64,000 nt of DNA from Rhodocyclales bacterium (lineage in GTDB: Bacteria; Pseudomonadota; Gammaproteobacteria; Burkholderiales; Rhodocyclaceae): assembly GCA_016183655.1 (NCBI GenBank), contig JACPEH010000008.1:124001-188000 (forward strand), read 5' to 3'. Of this stretch, positions 26,648 to 34,129 are shown in pieces. The number at the start of each line of letters is the position of its first letter. Position 1 is the stretch's first letter. The notes beneath the pieces were generated by a model. It searched no databases. It had not been told where the DNA came from and saw only the letters and a program-made list of their open reading frames with translations. A program made the translations under genes and the position numbers.

Positions 26648-27406
26648 TCACGCCGACGGACACAGCGTCTCGACACAACGCACGCCCTGTTCGACGAACA
26701 GCCGGTGCACCTGCACGCCGGCCGCGCCGGCCGCGCGTGCAGCGCCGACGTCGGCTGCGCTGCGGATGCCGCCGACGACGACCAGCGGCAAGCCGCCGTG
26801 CAGGTGGCGATCGAGTGCGGTGAGGCGGGAGAAGCCGGCATCGTCGTCGGCGCGGACCACGGTCAGCTGGTCGAAGCCGGCCGCGGCGGCCAGCAGCGCG
26901 GCGCTCGGCAGCAGTTCGCCGAGGGCGCCGAGCGGCAGCTTGACGGCGAGATCGAGGCGGCGCCCGCCGGCAGCGGCGCTGACGTCGCGCCAGGCGGCGA
27001 CGGTGGCGAAGCTGCGCGCCAGCAGCGGGCGCTGTTCGGCGGCGAGCAGCGGGCGGTTGGCGGCGGCGCTGAGGTTGAAGCTGACGTAGTCGGCAACGCC
27101 GGCGAGCGCTTCCAGTGCGGCCAGCCAGCAGTCGGCGAGCGCGGCGGACGGCGCGCCGGGCGGACGGCTGACGCCGACGCCGATGCGCGGCGACGGCGCC
27201 GGCCGCGGCCGCTCGTCGGCCAGGGCGGCCAGGGCGCCCAAGCGCTCCGCCAGTACCGCCGCGCCGGCGTCCGGATAGCCGGCGATGCCGGCGGCGACGC
27301 TGCCGAACTCGATGCTGGCAAAGCCCGCCGCGAGCAGTTCGGCGGCGCGGCTGCCGTCCTTGTCGATGCCGCCGGCCAGCCCGATGCCGAGGTCGGCGGC
27401 GCTCAT
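26648..27406 (-). CDS. Dihydroorotate dehydrogenase-like TIM-barrel protein (short)
   Basis: A 252-residue FMN-type TIM barrel resembling class 2 dihydroorotate dehydrogenase: LAGGIDKDGSRAAEL and FASIEFGSV at the N-terminus, YVSFNLSAAANR, LDLAVKLPLG and the phosphate-binding GGIRSAADVGAARAAGAAGVQV at the C-terminus. Family enzymes are about 335 residues and begin with an extra helical domain absent here, and the catalytic Ser region is not clear. It is probably a paralogue with another substrate. The start overlaps the serC stop (ATGA); last gene of the right PQQ block. Confidence 0.7.
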   Translation of the reverse strand: MSAADLGIGLAGGIDKDGSRAAELLAAGFASIEFGSVAAGIAGYPDAGAAVLAERLGALAALADERPRPAPSPRIGVGVSRPPGAPSAALADCWLAALEALAGVADYVSFNLSAAANRPLLAAEQRPLLARSFATVAAWRDVSAAAGGRRLDLAVKLPLGALGELLPSAALLAAAAGFDQLTVVRADDDAGFSRLTALDRHLHGGLPLVVVGGIRSAADVGAARAAGAAGVQVHRLFVEQGVRCVETLCPSA

Positions 27407-28497
27407 CCGCGGCGGAGCATGAAATCGGCCATGAAGCCGGTCAGCGCATCGACGCCGGCCATCGGCATCGCGTTGTAGAGGCTGGCGCGCAGGCCGCCGA
27501 GACGCGGATGGCCGCGCAGGTGGAAGAGGCCGTGGCGCTCCGCCTCGGCGAGGAAGACCGCATCCTGCACGCTGTCGGCGAGGTGGAAGCGGACGTTCAC
27601 CGTCGACCGGCAGTCGCGCCGCACCGGCGCCGTGTAGAAGCCGTCGCTGCCGTCGATCGCGGCATAGAGCCGTGCCGCCTTGGCGCGGTTGGCGGCGGCC
27701 ATCGCCGCCAGTCCGCCGGCGTCGGCGATCCAGTCGAAGACCAGCCCGGCGACATGGATCGCCGCCGTCGGCGGCGTGTTCACGCAACTGTCCTGCGCCG
27801 CCTGCACGGCGTAGGAGAACGGCGCCGGCAGGTCGGGGGACGCGCGTTCGAGCAGGTCCTCGCGGACGACGACGACGGAGAGCCCGGCCGGGCCGATGTT
27901 CTTCTGCGCACCGGCATAGATCAGCCCGAAGCGGGCGACGTCGAGCGGCGCCGCGAGAAAGGACGAGGTGCAGTCGGCGACCAGCGGCACCGCGCCGGTG
28001 TCGGGCAGCGCGGCGTAGGCAACGCCGTCGGCGGTCTCGTTCGGGGTGATGTGGCAATACGCGGCGTCGGCCGGGATCGGCCAGCCGGCGCCGGGCAATA
28101 TCTCGGGCGCCGCCGGCGCGCCGGCCGGCGGCTGCGCGACGACGCTCACCGCCGCCTGCTTCCAGCCCTCGTCGACGGCCCGCCGCGACCAGTAGCCGGA
28201 GTCGGCGTAGGCGGCGCGGCGCGTCGGGCCGAGCAGGTTCATCGGCAGCAGCGAGAAGTGCTGCATGGCGCCGCCGGCCATGAACAGGATGCGGTAGTTC
28301 GCCGGCAGCACCAGCAACTCGGCGAGGCGCGTGCGGGCATGCGCCAGCGTCGCGCGGAAGGCGTCGGCGGAGAACGGCCGCTCGAACACGCAGGCCCCGT
28401 CGGTGCCGCGGGCGAACAGCTCGTCGCGGGCACGGGCCAGCACCGCGTCGGGCAGGCGGGCAGGACCGGCAGCAAAGCTCCAGGCGGCGGCGCTCAT
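27403..28497 (-). CDS. serC: Phosphoserine aminotransferase-like (SerC)
   Basis: A 364-residue class V PLP aminotransferase. It begins WSFAAGPARLP, has LFMAGGAMQHFSLLPMNLL and HITPNETADG, and the PLP Lys lies in IYAGAQKNIGPAGL. Length and motifs fit SerC, which makes 3-phosphoserine and also acts in pyridoxal phosphate synthesis. The ADCTSSF motif is present. Some motifs diverge from housekeeping SerC (the HIT/NET region is standard, the C-terminus short), so a second serC elsewhere is possible. It is coupled to the TIM-barrel gene. Confidence 0.85.
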   Translation of the reverse strand: MSAAAWSFAAGPARLPDAVLARARDELFARGTDGACVFERPFSADAFRATLAHARTRLAELLVLPANYRILFMAGGAMQHFSLLPMNLLGPTRRAAYADSGYWSRRAVDEGWKQAAVSVVAQPPAGAPAAPEILPGAGWPIPADAAYCHITPNETADGVAYAALPDTGAVPLVADCTSSFLAAPLDVARFGLIYAGAQKNIGPAGLSVVVVREDLLERASPDLPAPFSYAVQAAQDSCVNTPPTAAIHVAGLVFDWIADAGGLAAMAAANRAKAARLYAAIDGSDGFYTAPVRRDCRSTVNVRFHLADSVQDAVFLAEAERHGLFHLRGHPRLGGLRASLYNAMPMAGVDALTGFMADFMLRRG

Positions 28498-28507
28498 GGC
28501 ACAGGCC

Positions 28508-28668
28508 CCGTCATTCCGGGCTTGCCCCGGAATCCAGGAATGGACAGCCGGACACCGGCCGACACGCCCGCGTCATTCCGCCCCCGCTCCAACCGGTGCA
28601 GGGCCGGCCTGCCGTTCGGCACGGGAAGGCACGACTGGATTCCGGGTCGAGCCCGGAATGACGGGGTG
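28508..28668. repeat. dRS3-like inverted repeats
   Basis: GTCATTCCGGGCTTGCCCCG and the complementary TTCCGGGTCGAGCCCGGAAT enclose about 115 bp. Located between the PuuD-like gene and serC. Confidence 0.7.
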
Positions 28669-28695
28669 ATCGACGGGCTTCGGCATGGTCTGCCG

Positions 28696-29202
28696 CTACC
28701 CGAACAGGAACCCGCCGTGCGCCCCCGCCGCCATGAAGAACAGCAGCGGGATCGACAGCATGGTGTTGGTACGCGACGAAAGGTGCGAGCGGCGCGAGCA
28801 GCGCAGGCGCTCCTCGACCGAGGCCGGCTTCAGGCCGAGCACCTTCTGCTGGTTCGGCCACAGCACCAGCCAGACGTTGGCCATCATCAGCGTGCCGATC
28901 CAGACGCCCAGCCCGAGCGGCGCCAGGCTGCCCTGCAGCGTCAACGCGCCGGGCAGCCAGCCGCGCTGCCACAACATCCACATGCCGGCGCACCAGGTGA
29001 CCACCGAGGCCCAGCGGAAGAAGCCGTGCTCGCGGTTCAAGAGCGCCTGGAAGCGCGGGCTGGTGTCGTCGTTGAGGTCGGCGGCGGAGAGCGGCTGCCA
29101 GCTCGGCCGTTGGACGACGCTGGAATAATTGTGGCCGACCCAGATGATGCCGGCGATGAAGTGCGCCCAGCGGGCCAGGACATCAAGTGCGGAGAGATCC
29201 AT
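28696..29202 (-). CDS. PuuD-like (urate hydroxylase N-terminal type) membrane protein
   Basis: A 168-residue protein with about four transmembrane helices: LARWAHFIAGIIWVGHNYSS, FFRWASVVTWCAGMWMLW, GLGVWIGTLMMANVWLVLWP and SIPLLFFMAAGAHGGF. The WAHFIAGIIWVGHNY motif and NVWLVLWPNQQK match the membrane part of PuuD-type urate hydroxylases, but the protein is less than half that size and has no cytochrome domain. His residues in helices 1 and 4 could bind haem. The start at 29202 follows the 30-residue ORF by 8 bp. Function in this PQQ block is unknown. Confidence 0.72.
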   Translation of the reverse strand: MDLSALDVLARWAHFIAGIIWVGHNYSSVVQRPSWQPLSAADLNDDTSPRFQALLNREHGFFRWASVVTWCAGMWMLWQRGWLPGALTLQGSLAPLGLGVWIGTLMMANVWLVLWPNQQKVLGLKPASVEERLRCSRRSHLSSRTNTMLSIPLLFFMAAGAHGGFLFG

Positions 29203-29210
29203 CGCCGGCC

Positions 29211-29303
29211 TCAGGCAAAGAAGCGCAAGAGCGCGGCGAGCAGCACGGTCAGCGCGACGCCGAGGGCGATGGTGCCGGTGGCGGTGTCGTAGGGATGCTT
29301 CAT
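29211..29303 (-). CDS. 30-residue single-helix membrane peptide
   Basis: Reads MKHPYDTATG then IALGVALTVLLAALLRFF: a short polar head and one transmembrane helix. It ends 8 bp before the PuuD-like gene and was too short for ordinary gene calls. It has a weak ribosome site (AGGAAAATTGG). It resembles the tiny subunits that accompany membrane redox complexes; a role as partner of the PuuD-like protein is inference. Confidence 0.6.
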   Translation of the reverse strand: MKHPYDTATGTIALGVALTVLLAALLRFFA

Positions 29304-29324
29304 CCAATTTTCCTCAGTGGGACG

Positions 29325-29435
29325 CGGCCAAGCCCCGCTTCGACAAGCTCAGGACAGGCTTCGATACGCCCACTGCGTGGGCTACTCAGGGCGAACGGAG
29401 CTTCCCCTGCCGAGCCCCTCCCCGTTCGTGGTGAG
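29325..29435. repeat. TTCGACAAGCTCAGGACAGG repeat with inverted half
   Basis: Contains CGCTTCGACAAGCTCAGGAC, TTCGATACGCC and CTCAGGGCGAACGGA; a related stretch lies at 62695-62760. It separates pqqE from the small membrane genes. Confidence 0.6.
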
Positions 29436-29491
29436 TAGCCTTGCAAAGCAAGGCGTATCGAACCACCCGCTGCGATTTGCAGACGCATCGC

Positions 29492-30637
29492 TCAGCCCTC
29501 CATGAAGCAAGTCTCGACCGCCTGCGCCGAACGCTTGATCAAGGGCTTCCTGAAGCGGATCGGCTTGACCGCGACGGCGACCGCTTCCTGCACCAGGTGG
29601 TGGTGCGGCGAGCGGCTGCAGGCGGGGTCGGTGTTGCCGGCGTCGCCGGTGAGCAGGAAGGCCTGGCAGCGGCAGCCGCCGAAATCCTTTTCCTTCTCCG
29701 AGCACGAGCTGCACGGCTCGGGCAGCCAGTCGATGCCGCGGTATTTGCGGAACAGCGGCGACTCGTGCCAGATCCACGACAGCGGCTGGTCGCGCACCGA
29801 CTCGAATTCGAGGCCGGGAATCGTGCGCGCCTCCTGGCACGGCATGGCCACGCCGTCGGGGGCGACGGTCAGGTGGATGGCGCCCCAGCCGTTCATGCAC
29901 GCCTTCGGCCGGCCCTCGTAGTAGTCGGGGATGACGAAGTAGATGGTCGTCTTCTTGCCGAGCTTCGCCCGCCATTCGTTGACCACGCGCTCGGCCTCGC
30001 GCAGCTGCTCCAGCGTCGGCATCAGCTCGTCGCGGTTCAAGAGCGCCCAGTTGTAGTACTGGATGTTGGCGAACTCGACGTACTCGATACCGAGGTTCGC
30101 CGCCCATTCGATCATCTCGCCGGTCTGGCCGATGTTCTGCTTGAACACCGGCATGTTGAGCACCATCGGGAAGCCGTGCTGCTTGATCAGCCTGGCCGCG
30201 TCGAGCTTGAGCGCATGCGCGCGGGCGCCGACCAGCGCATCGGTGAGTTCCGCCTTGGTCGACTGCAGCGACAGCTGGATCTGCTTCAGGCCCGCCGCCT
30301 TCAGCGCCAGCAGACGCTCCTCGGTGAGGCCGATGCCGGAGGTGATGAGGTTGGTGTAGTAGCCGATCGAGTCGGCATAGGCGACCAGTTCCTCCAGGTC
30401 GTCGCGCATCAGCGGCTCGCCGCCGGTGAAGCCGAGCTGCAGCGCGCCCAGTTCGCGACCGTCTCGCAGCACCGCCTTCCATTCCTCGGTGGACAGCTCG
30501 CGCGGCGCGTAGTCCTCGAAGTCGAGCGGGTTGTTGCACCACGAGCATTTCAGCGGGCAGCGGTAGGTGATTTCCAGCGACAGCCAGAGGGGCTTGCCCT
30601 GGCCGTCGAGGCTGAGACCGTTGTGTTCCTTGGGCAT
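29492..30637 (-). CDS. pqqE: PqqA peptide cyclase PqqE (radical SAM)
   Basis: A 381-residue radical SAM enzyme starting at 30637 (AAAGGAAAA upstream). Cys27, Cys31 and Cys34 form the CPLKCSWC cluster motif. A FTGGEPLMRDD SAM segment follows, and the C-terminal SPASM region has CMNGWG, GVAMPC and CSSCSEKEKDFGGCRC for auxiliary clusters. It makes the Glu-Tyr carbon-carbon cross-link in PqqA with PqqD's help. It is about 25 kb from pqqA and pqqD, downstream of an aminopeptidase and a two-component system on the same strand. Confidence 0.95.
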   Translation of the reverse strand: MPKEHNGLSLDGQGKPLWLSLEITYRCPLKCSWCNNPLDFEDYAPRELSTEEWKAVLRDGRELGALQLGFTGGEPLMRDDLEELVAYADSIGYYTNLITSGIGLTEERLLALKAAGLKQIQLSLQSTKAELTDALVGARAHALKLDAARLIKQHGFPMVLNMPVFKQNIGQTGEMIEWAANLGIEYVEFANIQYYNWALLNRDELMPTLEQLREAERVVNEWRAKLGKKTTIYFVIPDYYEGRPKACMNGWGAIHLTVAPDGVAMPCQEARTIPGLEFESVRDQPLSWIWHESPLFRKYRGIDWLPEPCSSCSEKEKDFGGCRCQAFLLTGDAGNTDPACSRSPHHHLVQEAVAVAVKPIRFRKPLIKRSAQAVETCFMEG

Positions 30638-30752
30638 GGCGTTTTCCTTTCGTCGAAGCAGGCTGTCAGAGGGAGTTTGTCGGGCCGGCGGCGGCCGGGC
30701 GACCGGCAAATCCGGAGTTTCGGCTCGTGATTTTTGCTAGACCGGCAGGCAC

Positions 30753-31835
30753 CTACGCACCGCAGCACTCGACGCAGTCGACGCTATCGATGCGATCCGC
30801 CAGCCGCGCCAGCGCCGCGATCGTCGCCTTCGCCAGCAGCGGCGTCAGGCCACCGTGGCCGCCGCCGGCGATGCCGCTCCACTCCGCTTCCGGCCACGCG
30901 GCGCGCAGCCGGGCGGCGGCGAGCGGCGGGCAGACCAGGTCGGCCAGCCCCTGCACGATCACCGCCGGCAGGTGGCGGATCGCCTTGATGCCGGCGAGCA
31001 GTTGTCCCTGGGCGAGGAAGCAGTCGTGCATCAGGTAGTGCATCTGCAGCCGCGCCTTGGCCATTTGCGCCGCGTCCGGACTGTCGGCGAGCCGCGCCTC
31101 GCCCATCAGCGCCCGCTCGTAGTCGAGCCAGGCGCGGACCGCCGGCTCGGCGCGCGCCGGATCGGCGCTGAGGATGCGGCTGACCCACGGCGCCAGCGGG
31201 TCGGCGACGAAGTCGGCGCCGCTCGCCGGCAGCAGCCGGGCGGCGCGCGCCGCGGCGCGCGTGTAGCCGTGCACCTCCTCGCGCGAGCCGAGGAAGATGC
31301 CGCGCAGCACCAGGCCGAGCACGCGCTCCGGATGCGCCTCGGCATAGGCCAGCGCGAGCAGGCTGCCCCAGGAGCCGCCGCAGAGCAGCCAGCGCTCGAC
31401 GCCGAGCGCGCGGCGGATACGCTCGCAGTCGGCGACGAGGTGGCCGGTGCTGTTCTCCGCCAGCCCGCCGAGCGGCGTGCTGCGCCCGCAGCCGCGCTGG
31501 TCGACGAGCACCGCGCGGAAGCGACGCGGGTCGAACAGCCGCCGCTGGCGCGGCGAGCAGCCGCTGCCCGGGCCGCCGTGCAGGAACAGGAGCGGCAGGC
31601 CGTCGGGGTTGCCGCATTCCTCGACGTGCAGCACGTGGCCGTCGCCGACGTCGATGGCATGCACGGCGAAGGGCAGCAGCGCGGGAAAGAGACCGTCATC
31701 GGCGGACGGCAGAACCGGCGCGTCTTGCCGCAGCCCCGCGGCCCGCGGCAGCGGGCGAACAGCGTTCGTCGCGGCGCGGCGCCGCGTGCCGGCGTCGGCG
31801 ATCTTCGGGAGCCCCGGCGGGCGGTCGGCCGCCAT
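30753..31835 (-). CDS. pip: Proline iminopeptidase-like S33 peptidase
   Basis: About 360 residues in the alpha/beta-hydrolase fold. HGGPGSGCS forms the oxyanion region, DQRGCGRSTP is the family signature, GGSWGSLLAL carries the nucleophile Ser and GGGHGG near the C-terminus the catalytic His. Prolyl aminopeptidases release N-terminal Pro from peptides. The start at 31835 overlaps the response regulator stop (TGATG), and pqqE follows 115 bp later. No pqqF/pqqG protease is in the window, so this enzyme is a candidate for PqqA trimming (inference). N-terminus is about 40 residues longer than usual; an internal start is possible. Confidence 0.88.
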   Translation of the reverse strand: MAADRPPGLPKIADAGTRRRAATNAVRPLPRAAGLRQDAPVLPSADDGLFPALLPFAVHAIDVGDGHVLHVEECGNPDGLPLLFLHGGPGSGCSPRQRRLFDPRRFRAVLVDQRGCGRSTPLGGLAENSTGHLVADCERIRRALGVERWLLCGGSWGSLLALAYAEAHPERVLGLVLRGIFLGSREEVHGYTRAAARAARLLPASGADFVADPLAPWVSRILSADPARAEPAVRAWLDYERALMGEARLADSPDAAQMAKARLQMHYLMHDCFLAQGQLLAGIKAIRHLPAVIVQGLADLVCPPLAAARLRAAWPEAEWSGIAGGGHGGLTPLLAKATIAALARLADRIDSVDCVECCGA

Positions 31836-32494
31836 CACACTTCCACCAGCCCGCTGCGCACCGCCAGCAGCGCCATTTCGGCGGCGTTCTGCAGATTCAG
31901 CTTCTGCTTGATGTGGTACAGGTGGGTGCCGACCGTGCTCGGGCTGAGGAAGAATTTCTCGGCCACCTCGTTCACCGACGAGCCCTGCGCCAGCTGCAGG
32001 AACACGGCGAACTCCTTCTCGGTCAGCGACTCGACCGGGTGCGCCGAGCCGGAGAGCTGCGCCAGCGCCACCGCCGGCGCCAGTTCCGGGTCGAGGTAGC
32101 GCTGGTCGTTGGCCACCTGGCGCACGGCGCGCACGAACTCGTCGGGGGCGCAGCGCTTGCACAGGTAGCCGCGGGCGCCGAGGCGCAGCGCGCGCACCGG
32201 GATCACCGCGTCGTTGTGCGCCGAGAGCATCAGCACGCGCGCCGCCGGGTGCGCCGCGCGCAGCCGCTCCAGCGTCGCCAGGCCGCCCATGCCGGGCATC
32301 GACACGTCCATCACCAGCAGGTCGGGCGTGAGTTCGGCGTAGAGGCGCAGCGCCGCCTCGCCGCTGTCGGCCTCGCCGACCACTTCGCCGCCGGCGCCTT
32401 CGAGCAGCAGGCGGAAGCCGAGACGGACGACGGCATGGTCGTCGGCGAGCAGGATGCGCGAATTTTTCAGCGTCGCGTTGAGCGTGGTTTTCAT
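31835..32494 (-). CDS. NarL/LuxR-family response regulator
   Basis: A 219-residue regulator. The receiver domain has the acidic pair LLADDHAVVR, phosphoacceptor Asp63 in LLVMDVSMPGMGG and Lys in GYLCKRC. The C-terminal LuxR helix-turn-helix is LTEKEFAVFLQLAQGSSVNEVAEKFFLSPSTVGTHLYHIKQKL. It overlaps the kinase gene by 4 bp (ATGA). NarL-type regulators commonly control PQQ alcohol dehydrogenase genes (ExaE, AgmR types), so the nearby dehydrogenase and pqqE are likely targets. Confidence 0.9.
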   Translation of the reverse strand: MKTTLNATLKNSRILLADDHAVVRLGFRLLLEGAGGEVVGEADSGEAALRLYAELTPDLLVMDVSMPGMGGLATLERLRAAHPAARVLMLSAHNDAVIPVRALRLGARGYLCKRCAPDEFVRAVRQVANDQRYLDPELAPAVALAQLSGSAHPVESLTEKEFAVFLQLAQGSSVNEVAEKFFLSPSTVGTHLYHIKQKLNLQNAAEMALLAVRSGLVEV

Positions 32495-33951
32495 GGGTGG
32501 TCCTCCGATGCGGAATGCGCGGCGAGCGCGCCAGACGAAAGCGATGGTTCGGGCAGCCGGGCGACGACGCAGACGCCGCCGCCGGCCCGGCTGCCGATGT
32601 TCAGTTCGCCGCCGAGCGCCGCCACGCGCTCGGCCATGCCGGTCAGGCCGAGGCCGCAGCCGCGCTGCTGCGACGGCGCGGCGAGGCCGCGGCCGTCGTC
32701 GGCGATGACCAGTTCGAGGCAGCCGTCGGCGAGCCCGAGCCGGATGTCGACGCGCTGCGCACCGGCGTGGCGGACGACGTTGGTCAGCCCTTCCTGGACG
32801 ATGCGCAGCACCGCCTGCGCGTTGGCTTCGCGCAGCGGCGCGTCGCCCAGCGCGCAGCGCAGGTCGAGCTCGATCTGCGGCTGCTGCGTGCGCCAGCCGG
32901 CGCAGTGGCGCTGCAGCGCCGCCGCCAGCCCGTCGGCGGCGGCGGCCGGGCGCAAGCGCTGCAGGATGGCGCGGACGCCGTCCTGCATCTCGCCGGTGAC
33001 GGCGACGATGCTCTGCGCCGAGCTGAACAGCGCCGGCTGTTCGCCGGTGCGCTGGGCGATCGCGCCGGCCAGCGCGCGCACGGCGGTGATGCCCTGCGCC
33101 AGTTCGTCGTGCAGCTCGCGGGCGATCGCGCGGCGCTCGTCCTCCAGCCCGGCCTGCAGGCGGCGGGCGACTTCGCGGTCGGCTTCGAGGCGGACGTTCT
33201 CGTCGACCGCCTGCGCCAGCCGGTCGGCCATGCCGTTGAAGGCACGCGCTAGGCGGTCGAGTTCCGGCGCGTCGCCGCTCGGCAGGCGGGCGTCGAAGCG
33301 GAAATCGGCGCCGCGGCGGGCGGTGCGGTCGAGCGCGGCGACGACCTGGCCGAGCGGACGCAGCGCCCGCGCCAGCGCGCGGCGCACGCCGACGAAGAGC
33401 AGCGCGAGCAGCGCCGCCGCCCAGCCGGCCATCGCCGCCAGATCGTCCCAGGCGTCGAGCACGGCGCGCGACGCGTCGGGATGGAGCAGCAGCGTCAGCC
33501 CGCCGGCGTCGATGCGGCGCGGCGCGAACTGCGGCTCGGCCAGCGCCGCGAACCACGCCGGCGCGGCACGGCCGGCCTTGTAGGTCGGCGGCGGCGACAC
33601 GTAGAGGCGCTCGCCCGACGGCGCGACGACTTCGAGCACGTTGGCGCGGATGCGGCCGAGCGCGCGCAGGTGCGCGATCAGTCGCGCCTCGCCGGGCGAC
33701 GGCTGCGCCGCTTCCGTCGCCCGTGAGGGCACGGCGGCGCCGGTCACGGGAGCCCCCCGCTCCTCGCGCACCAGCGCCGCCAGCCACTGCTCGGAAACCC
33801 GCGTCGCCGCCTCGACTTCCTCATGCACCGCGCCGCGCACGCCGTGCAGCCACAGCCCGCCGAGCGCCAGCAGCAGCGTCGCGGCGAGCGCCGTCAGCAC
33901 GAGGCTGATGCGCGTGTGCAGGCTGGGGCGATGGGCGGGAAGGATGCTCAT
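32491..33951 (-). CDS. NarX-type membrane sensor histidine kinase
   Basis: A 486-residue kinase. TM1 is LVLTALAATLLLALGGLWL, a periplasmic domain of about 130 residues follows, then TM2 near WAALLALLFVGVRRAL, a HAMP segment, a HisKA_3 dimerisation helix with phospho-His in AIARELHDELAQG and a HATPase domain with EGLTNVVRHA and IADDGRGL. The ligand is unknown; the periplasmic domain has no family I recognise. Start at 33951 is chosen because upstream codons cover a repeat. Pairs with the regulator at 31835. Confidence 0.9.
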   Translation of the reverse strand: MSILPAHRPSLHTRISLVLTALAATLLLALGGLWLHGVRGAVHEEVEAATRVSEQWLAALVREERGAPVTGAAVPSRATEAAQPSPGEARLIAHLRALGRIRANVLEVVAPSGERLYVSPPPTYKAGRAAPAWFAALAEPQFAPRRIDAGGLTLLLHPDASRAVLDAWDDLAAMAGWAAALLALLFVGVRRALARALRPLGQVVAALDRTARRGADFRFDARLPSGDAPELDRLARAFNGMADRLAQAVDENVRLEADREVARRLQAGLEDERRAIARELHDELAQGITAVRALAGAIAQRTGEQPALFSSAQSIVAVTGEMQDGVRAILQRLRPAAAADGLAAALQRHCAGWRTQQPQIELDLRCALGDAPLREANAQAVLRIVQEGLTNVVRHAGAQRVDIRLGLADGCLELVIADDGRGLAAPSQQRGCGLGLTGMAERVAALGGELNIGSRAGGGVCVVARLPEPSLSSGALAAHSASEDHP

Positions 33952-33989
33952 GGTCGTTACGCAACGTGCGACGAAGAAGGCCACCCCAC

Positions 33990-34106
33990 CATCACCCCGG
34001 CGAAAGCGCCCCGCAGGCAGTGCCCTTGGGATACCGGGGTCCAGTAATTGCGGCATGGCGTTCCCTTAACGCCGATCTGGATTCCGGCTTTCGCCGGAAT
34101 GACGGG
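33990..34106. repeat. dRS3-like inverted repeat pair
   Basis: CACCCCGGCGAAAGCGCCCC, GATACCGGGGTCCAG and TTCCGGCTTTCGCCGGAATG form a degenerate version of the family between the receptor gene and the sensor kinase. Confidence 0.65.
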
Positions 34107-34129
34107 GTTGATTGCGGACATGAGCATAT

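Noticed and set aside
28696..29202. Full urate hydroxylase PuuD
   Set aside because: The protein is under half the family length and lacks the C-terminal cytochrome domain.
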